Shown piece by piece: positions 24,982-30,117 of a stretch of 30,117 nt of DNA. Source of the DNA: CAYLJJ01 sp964384025 (lineage in GTDB: Bacteria > Myxococcota_A > Bradymonadia > UBA7976 > UBA1532); NCBI GenBank assembly GCA_964384025.1, contig CAYLJJ010000086.1, forward strand, positions 1 to 30,117. The letters run 5' to 3'. The position numbers and the translations under genes were made by a program. Position 1 is the first letter of the stretch. Every line of letters begins with the position of its first letter. The notes below the pieces were generated by a model. That model was given only the letters and a program-made list of their open reading frames with translations. It had not been told where the DNA came from and did no database searches.

Positions 24982-26082
24982 ATGCGACGCTGTTTTCAGA
25001 AGAGAGGTCCCAGCGGAGCTTGGTTTTGGAACATCGAGCAGGGAGAGCAGAGTCTCCTGCTCCACTATGGGCGCTCCAAGCGAGCTGGAGATTTTAAAGT
25101 CCAGATCAGTTTTGAACCTGAAGTCCTAGCTGAGCGCCTTATCGAGGAGCGGCTCCAGAGGGGCTATGAGGAGGAGGAGGAGAGCCCCAAGCTGGGAGAG
25201 GAGATCAGGAGCCTCTTTCAGGTGATGGATGCTTGGCGACAGCTTGAGCAGCGTTTGAGGGCACACCCTCGGATCAAACTAGAACGCTTCTTTGTGGGAC
25301 GCCCTCGCTCAGGAAAGCTTCCTGGAGAACTCAGCTCCCTCCTCAAGATCTTTGACGGTCTGGAGCTTCAGTTGGAGGGTTTGGATCGCTATGGAGATCC
25401 AGGCTCCTGGTCTTTAAAGCAGCAGATCTATGGAGGCGTAGAGCTGAGCGCTGCCTGCCTAGATCCAGAGGGGCATCAGCTTAGAGAGGGGCGGGTGCTG
25501 GATGCTCAGGGCCTTGAAGTAGCGGCGAGCCTCAGCGCTTGGCTTGAGGCCCGCTTGGCTCAGCTCCAAGAGCAGCTTAGAACCTTTGGAGCGGAGGAGC
25601 GACGCCATGACCTCCTGCTCATCCCCAACAAGGGGGGTTACTTTCTTCCTCCAGGCAAGGTTCAAGATCTACTGCGGATGTTGATGGGTTTTCAGATCTT
25701 GGTCCCCAGCTACGAAGTGGAAGATGGTGTTCAAAACCGCATCTATTTTCGACCGGGAGAGGCGGTTCACACCGCCTTTATCAAGGGTGTAGCGCCCAAA
25801 GAAGAGAGCCTCTATGAGGCGGTCTTTCATCTGGGAGAGGAGCGTACTCGACTCCCCTTTGGTGGAGGGAGCGCTTACTTCTATCTAGAGTGGCGGGGTT
25901 GTCTCTTTAGCGATCTGGATCAGGACCTGCGTCGCCGTATCGGAGAGATGCTCAACCAACGCACCCAGGTTTTTCACCGACCCCACCAGCTTCTCCCCAA
26001 GCCGGAGCGCCCCAGAGAGCGAGAGAAGCCTACGCCCAAGATCTCTTCAGCTCCTGTAGGGACCTATATCGAGGAGTTCTGA
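24982..26082 (+). CDS. WGR-like domain protein of unknown function
   Basis: The product has 366 residues. Residues about 12-63 resemble a WGR domain: FWNIEQGEQSLLLHYGRSKRAG followed by an RLIEERLQRGY helix, in the order seen in PARP-associated and stand-alone bacterial WGR proteins, where it binds nucleic acid. The remaining 300 residues are soluble, with helical segments and a basic proline-rich tail (about 335-360). I recognise no catalytic domain. It starts 3 nt after the zinc-finger gene, and its stop overlaps the next ATG (TGATG), so it is translationally coupled to the lipoprotein gene. Likely cytoplasmic, which contrasts with the exported products downstream. Confidence 0.72.
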   Translation: MRRCFQKRGPSGAWFWNIEQGEQSLLLHYGRSKRAGDFKVQISFEPEVLAERLIEERLQRGYEEEEESPKLGEEIRSLFQVMDAWRQLEQRLRAHPRIKLERFFVGRPRSGKLPGELSSLLKIFDGLELQLEGLDRYGDPGSWSLKQQIYGGVELSAACLDPEGHQLREGRVLDAQGLEVAASLSAWLEARLAQLQEQLRTFGAEERRHDLLLIPNKGGYFLPPGKVQDLLRMLMGFQILVPSYEVEDGVQNRIYFRPGEAVHTAFIKGVAPKEESLYEAVFHLGEERTRLPFGGGSAYFYLEWRGCLFSDLDQDLRRRIGEMLNQRTQVFHRPHQLLPKPERPREREKPTPKISSAPVGTYIEEF

Positions 26083-27356
26083 TGCGGCTCTGCTTGATCC
26101 TCCTGTTCGGCGGTTGTGTCAACTCCAGCCCTGGAGGTATTCAGGCTTCAGATCTCTCAAACAACGACACACCCTCCAGCTTTGACCAAGGGTTTGAGCT
26201 TGATCTGGAGCCGGAGCTTGACCAGGAACTAGATCTGGACCTGGGACCGGGGCTTGATCACCCAGATCTTGTCCATCATCAGGATCTAAGCGCTGATCTT
26301 CTTGGAGACAGCAACTCTCAGGATCTGGATCTCAACCCTCTTGATCTCTCTCAGGATCTGGATCTCAATCCCCTTGATCTTTCTCAGGATCTGGATCTCA
26401 ACCCCCAAGATCGCCTTCCCCGATGGGACCTCTGTGAACCGGAGATCTGTGATGGCTTAGACAATGATTGTGATGGCTTCTCAGATGAGCTGTTGGAGTG
26501 TTGTACACCGGGGGAGAGCCAACAGTGTGGTGTTCAGTTGGGGGTCTGCGGTTTGGGTGTGCAGCGTTGCGAGGCGAACTTCAGTTGGGGGAGTTGCCCA
26601 GGGCTTTTAAGCCAGGGAGAGGAGATCTGTGATGGCTTGGACAATGACTGCGATGGCCTGACGGATGAAGAGGTTCTCAACGCCTGTGGAGTCTGCGGTC
26701 CTCTCCCTTTGGAGATCTGCGATGGGGCAGACAATGACTGTGATGGAGAGTTTGATGAAGGCTTTGAGTTGGGAGAGCCCTGCGCAGAGGGGGAGGGGAG
26801 CTGTCGGCGTGAGGGTTTGACGATCTGCGCTCTCGATGGAGCAGGGATCATCTGCAGCGCCACTCCTGGAGAGCCTGAGGAGGAGCTTTGTGATGGCTTG
26901 GACAATGACTGCGACGGCCTTATCGACGAGGAGTTAGATCTGATGGAGGTCTCTACCGCAGCCTCCTGTGAAGAGGCTGAGATCCTGGTGCGGCTTGAAG
27001 AGGGGCAAACAGAGCGCTTTGAGGACCAACTCTATCCTGCTGGAGACAGCGATCTCTTCAGAGTGATCGCCCTGGAGCGGCAGCGTCCCTGCGTCCAAGA
27101 TCGGGATGATCCTGGCCACCGCTTACGTATTGCAGTGGAGGGAGTTGAGGCGCAGATCTGCACGCGTTGGAGCTATCAGGGAGAAGATCTCTGCGCCCAG
27201 GAGAGCATCTGCCGGGACCGCCGAATCAGCCTCCTCATTCCTCCCCGCTGCGATCGTCTGGATCACGCTGACATCCTCATCATGCTCAGCTTTGATGACT
27301 CAGAGAGCTTCCAATGCCAGTCCTACACTCTCAACATCAGCAACGAGGGGCTCTGA
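26082..27356 (+). CDS. MopE-repeat lipoprotein
   Basis: The product has 424 residues. A short signal peptide ends in a lipobox-like LFGGC (Cys12), so it is probably a lipoprotein. Next is a very acidic Asp/Leu-rich spacer (about 25-118) containing three copies of an 11-residue repeat (SQDLDLNPLDL). Four MopE-type motifs follow (EICDGLDNDCDG and variants, about 122-285), interleaved with Cys/Gly segments like those of the giant protein at 3229. The last 140 residues form a separate Cys-containing domain resembling no family I can name. The ATG overlaps the WGR stop by one base. The protein is likely surface-attached and metal-binding by family analogy. Confidence 0.85.
   Translation: MRLCLILLFGGCVNSSPGGIQASDLSNNDTPSSFDQGFELDLEPELDQELDLDLGPGLDHPDLVHHQDLSADLLGDSNSQDLDLNPLDLSQDLDLNPLDLSQDLDLNPQDRLPRWDLCEPEICDGLDNDCDGFSDELLECCTPGESQQCGVQLGVCGLGVQRCEANFSWGSCPGLLSQGEEICDGLDNDCDGLTDEEVLNACGVCGPLPLEICDGADNDCDGEFDEGFELGEPCAEGEGSCRREGLTICALDGAGIICSATPGEPEEELCDGLDNDCDGLIDEELDLMEVSTAASCEEAEILVRLEEGQTERFEDQLYPAGDSDLFRVIALERQRPCVQDRDDPGHRLRIAVEGVEAQICTRWSYQGEDLCAQESICRDRRISLLIPPRCDRLDHADILIMLSFDDSESFQCQSYTLNISNEGL
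26316..26414 (+). repeat. 33-bp in-frame tandem repeat, three copies
   Basis: Units start at 26316, 26349 and 26382 and encode SQDLDLNPLDL with minor changes (third copy ends NPQDR). They extend the acidic spacer between the lipid anchor and the MopE modules. Confidence 0.88.
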
Positions 27357-29977
27357 GTGGCTCTCTCTTCCTGCTCTTTTTGCTCTCTCCCGCCTGGGCG
27401 GGGCCCTGTGAACTTGAGGGGGTTCTTCACAACAGCTTTGATCCCTGGTTTCGTGATCCAGGAGGAGCGATCACCCCTGGCCAAGCGCTGCGCCTCCGCC
27501 TCCAGGTCCCCCAAGGTGCGCTGAGGGCTGCTCGTCTCCATCTCTGGGACCAGCGCTTGGGAGAGCTGCAGATTTTAGAGATGAGTTGGGATGGAGCCTT
27601 TGACCACTCAACGGAGCTGGATTGGTGGTGGACAGGCTTTGAAGCCCCTGCACCCAGCCGACTTCAGTATCTCTTTGAGCTGATCCTCCAGGAGGAGGGC
27701 TGTGAGGAGAGCTTCTATTACCAGGACCATCCCGATCTCTTTCACCATGGAGGTGTTGGGCTGTTGAGGGTTGAGCGCCAACTCCAGGAGGGCTTTAGGA
27801 TCAGCGTTTATGATCCAAACTTCCAACCCCCCGCTTGGCTTCAGCGAGGCATCATCTACCAGATCTTCCCTGATCGCTTCCGTGATGGAGATCCGGAAAA
27901 CAACCGCCCTCCGGGCAGCCCTCACTATGGCGGGGGCAGCATCCTGCGCTCTGGAGGAACAGCCTGGAACACTCCCATCTGTAACCCCTACGAGGAAAAC
28001 GCCTGCGAACATGGCCGAGGCCACAATTTCTATGGAGGCGATTTGGAAGGGATCCGCCAAAAGCTGGAGGCGGGCTACTTTGACCCTCTGGGGATCAACA
28101 TCCTCTACCTCAACCCCATCTTTCGCTCCCCCTCCAACCATCGCTATGACACCGCCGATTTCTCCAGGGTAGATCAAGATTTGGGGGGAGAGGTGGCTTT
28201 CGAGGCCCTGATCGAGGCCGCTCAGGCCCGTGGAATGGAGATCATCCTGGATGGAGTGTTCAACCATGTCTCCTCAGACAGCCTCTACTTTGATCGTCAT
28301 CGACGCTACCCCGAGTTGGGGGCCTGTGAATCGGAGGCCTCGCCCTATCGCGGCTGGTTCTCTTTTCATGCCGCTGTTGAGGGTCGCGCCCGCTGCGCTG
28401 GGAACCTCAGCTATGAAGCTTGGTGGGGCTATGACTCTATGCCTCGCCTTCGCACAGGCAGCGCTCCGGTCAGAGATCTCTTTATCCATGGCCCAGGGGC
28501 GATCGCCCCTGGCTGGGTTCAACGGGGCGCGGCGGGTTGGCGCTTGGATGTGGGCGCTGATGTTGATCCAGGGCTGGGAGATCCTGAGAACGACTTCTGG
28601 GAGCAGCTCCGTGAGCAGGTCCAAACAACACGCTCAGATGCGGTCTTGATCGGCGAAGAGTGGGGGGACGCGACCCCCTGGCTTTTGGGCAAGGAGTGGG
28701 ACGCGGTGATGAACTATCGCCTGCGCTCTGCTCTGCTCTCCTGGCTCTTCAGCGGCTGCCAAGGGGAGGGTTGCCAGGGAGGGCAGCTCTTTGAAGATGG
28801 AGACAGCAACGGCGGCAGCCCTCTGGGAGCGATCTATCGCTTACCTCCCAGCGCCCTGGATGTTCGCCTGCGCGGGATCGCCGAAGACTACCCTCCTCCT
28901 GCTCTGCGCAGCATGATGAACCTGCTGGGCTCTCATGACACCGCTCGGATCAACTTCCTGCTCAACAAGATCAACCGAGATGACCCCCGCGCTGCGCACC
29001 GCGCCCTTAAGCTCCTCTGGACCTTCCTCTACAGCTATATCGGCGTTCCGACTCTCTACTACGGCGATGAGCTGAACCTGCGCGCTGACAGCGTCTATGC
29101 CCATGATCGCTGGCATGACGATCCCTTTAACCGAGCCCCCTTCCCCTGGCCGGATACCCCAGGGGAGTACAGTGGAGAGCCTGAGCTGATGCGAACTCTA
29201 CAGCAGCTCAGCAGCCTGCGTCTGGGGCACCGAGTCCTCCAAGATGGGGAGATCATCCATGGGATCCTGCTGGATGATGAGCGTGGACTTTACGGCTTTG
29301 CGCGACATCAAGGAGAGCGGCTTGCGCTGATCCTCTTTAACCGAGGAGAGGAGGAGGCTCAAGTTCAGCTTGATCTTCGAGGGCGAGGGCTGCCTGAGGA
29401 GGCAGGGTTCTTTGATGGCTTATCGGGAGCGAGCTACTCACTCCAAGCGGGCCTCTTGGAGTGCAGTATCCCTGAGGAGGGGGCGTTGCTCCTGCTGCGA
29501 CCAGAGGAGAGCGAGCGCCCCAAGGCTCCTGTGCTCCTCTCTGTAGATGAAGAGCTGGACGTTCTCAGGCTGCGTTGGGCGCCCGTCCTTGAGGATGAGG
29601 GGGGTGGAAGAGAAGCGATCTTGGCCTATGAGATCCTCCAGGGAGAGGAGGTTCTGTCGCGTATTGAGCCGCCTCTCTTTGGTGGAACTCTGGAGGCACG
29701 TTTGCCTTTGGATGGAGGTCCCTACCGCGTCCGTGCTCTGAGCGCCGCAGCGGTGAGCGCTCTCAGCTCAGCGCTTCCCTTGGAGAGGGTGCTTGATCCA
29801 GACGCTCGATTGGAGACCCCCAGGCCACAGGATGCGGGGAGGCTTCAGCCTGAGCCTTCAATACCTCCTGAGCTGGAGGAGAGGTCATCGAGTCCTGGGG
29901 GCTGTCAACAGGGAGGTTCAACTCCTTGGGGGTTTCTCTCCCTGCTCCTCTTTGGACTGATCAGGACAACAGACTGA
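27314..29977 (+). CDS. Secreted GH13 (alpha-amylase family) glycosidase with C-terminal anchor-like tail
   Basis: The product has 887 residues. A signal peptide ends near residue 29 (LLFLLSPAWA). An N-terminal beta domain (about 30-165) precedes the GH13 barrel, which opens with IIYQIFPDRFRDGD. All conserved regions are present: DGVFNHV (313-319), GWRLDVGADVD with nucleophile Asp412, LIGEEWGD with acid Glu448, and LLGSHDTAR with Asp542. Region II (GWRLDV) and the N-terminal domain resemble neopullulanase/cyclomaltodextrinase-type enzymes acting on alpha-glucans. A beta C-domain and a fibronectin III-like domain (about 735-825) follow. The end has a Cys in GGCQQGG, then a hydrophobic stretch, but the terminal basic cluster of MYXO-CTERM is missing. 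The ATG at 27314 overlaps the lipoprotein gene by 43 bp. Confidence 0.9.
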   Translation: MPVLHSQHQQRGALSGSLFLLFLLSPAWAGPCELEGVLHNSFDPWFRDPGGAITPGQALRLRLQVPQGALRAARLHLWDQRLGELQILEMSWDGAFDHSTELDWWWTGFEAPAPSRLQYLFELILQEEGCEESFYYQDHPDLFHHGGVGLLRVERQLQEGFRISVYDPNFQPPAWLQRGIIYQIFPDRFRDGDPENNRPPGSPHYGGGSILRSGGTAWNTPICNPYEENACEHGRGHNFYGGDLEGIRQKLEAGYFDPLGINILYLNPIFRSPSNHRYDTADFSRVDQDLGGEVAFEALIEAAQARGMEIILDGVFNHVSSDSLYFDRHRRYPELGACESEASPYRGWFSFHAAVEGRARCAGNLSYEAWWGYDSMPRLRTGSAPVRDLFIHGPGAIAPGWVQRGAAGWRLDVGADVDPGLGDPENDFWEQLREQVQTTRSDAVLIGEEWGDATPWLLGKEWDAVMNYRLRSALLSWLFSGCQGEGCQGGQLFEDGDSNGGSPLGAIYRLPPSALDVRLRGIAEDYPPPALRSMMNLLGSHDTARINFLLNKINRDDPRAAHRALKLLWTFLYSYIGVPTLYYGDELNLRADSVYAHDRWHDDPFNRAPFPWPDTPGEYSGEPELMRTLQQLSSLRLGHRVLQDGEIIHGILLDDERGLYGFARHQGERLALILFNRGEEEAQVQLDLRGRGLPEEAGFFDGLSGASYSLQAGLLECSIPEEGALLLLRPEESERPKAPVLLSVDEELDVLRLRWAPVLEDEGGGREAILAYEILQGEEVLSRIEPPLFGGTLEARLPLDGGPYRVRALSAAAVSALSSALPLERVLDPDARLETPRPQDAGRLQPEPSIPPELEERSSSPGGCQQGGSTPWGFLSLLLFGLIRTTD

Positions 29978-30116
29978 TCGACTCTCTGAGTCCAGTGAAT
30001 TTCGTGGTTGAATCATTCTCGTAACTTACGACCGTCCACCGTAACTTCTCAATAAGTCCGGGCACCTCACAATTTTCAAGATGGGCATAGACTTTGGAGA
30101 AGAGGGCGTGCTTCGA
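29961..30116 (-). CDS. Possible 3' end of a minus-strand gene entering from the right edge
   Basis: The minus strand is open for 51 codons from the window edge to a TGA at 29961-29963, encoding a protein-like sequence (for example HALFSKVYAHLENC and LIEKLRWTVVSYEN). It would converge on the GH13 gene with a 17-bp overlap, as other gene pairs here do. Base use is more AT-rich than the neighbours. A chance open frame of this length is quite possible, and no family is recognised. Confidence 0.3.
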   Translation of the reverse strand, partial: SKHALFSKVYAHLENCEVPGLIEKLRWTVVSYENDSTTKFTGLRESISLLS

Positions 30117-30117
30117 T

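Noticed and set aside
30081..30117. Plus-strand ATG (MGIDFGEEG...) at the right edge as a new gene start
   Set aside because: Only 12 codons are visible and no ribosome site precedes it; the opposite strand offers an equally open frame.

Overview
The window is about 30 kb of dense bacterial chromosome with moderately high GC. It most resembles a myxobacterium-like deltaproteobacterium (Myxococcota or Bradymonadales type). The support is three Ser/Thr kinases with an N-terminal zinc ribbon and a C-terminal membrane anchor, TPR/PEGA envelope proteins, two MopE-type Cys/Asp repeat surface proteins, and a MYXO-CTERM-like sorting tail. The exact lineage is inferred, not shown. I recognised no rRNA, tRNA, CRISPR array, insertion sequence or phage genes.

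Layout. (1) 1-2642 (+): the C-terminal two thirds of gatE overlaps gatD; together they are the archaeal-type Glu-tRNA(Gln) amidotransferase, which is unexpected in a bacterium. (2) 2643-3228: an AT-rich, hairpin-rich intergenic stretch ahead of a giant 1523-residue secreted protein (toroid domain, thrombospondin type 3 repeats, 15 MopE modules, Cys-rich units, sorting tail). (3) 7762-12219: minus-strand kinase plus trmJ, whose 3' end overlaps the giant gene by 39 bp; then a divergent plus-strand kinase-PEGA gene and a TPR/PEGA gene. (4) 12216-15902 (-): a membrane coiled-coil protein, an OmpA-type protein, an AlkD-like glycosylase and an alpha/beta hydrolase. (5) 16128-19345 (+): a third kinase followed after 2 nt by selB, whose GTP-binding motifs are unusual. 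(6) 19377-22760 (-): a TPR/PEGA paralogue coupled to a flippase-like membrane protein, a 380-bp gap holding a long inverted repeat and a plus-strand terminator, and nagZ. (7) 22890-24643: BKACE (+) and glutathione synthetase (-), sharing a CTAG stop overlap. (8) 24781-29977 (+): a tight four-gene run of zinc-finger miniprotein, WGR protein, MopE lipoprotein and secreted GH13 glycosidase. A weak minus-strand partial ORF enters from the right edge.

Functional picture. Two kinases sit directly upstream of translation genes (trmJ, selB), and gatDE also serves translation. Most other products are predicted at the envelope or cell surface. The observations most worth following are the bacterial GatDE pair, the SelB lacking the G4 lysine, the kinase without a canonical start codon, the inverted-repeat element, and the zinc finger/WGR/MopE/GH13 operon.
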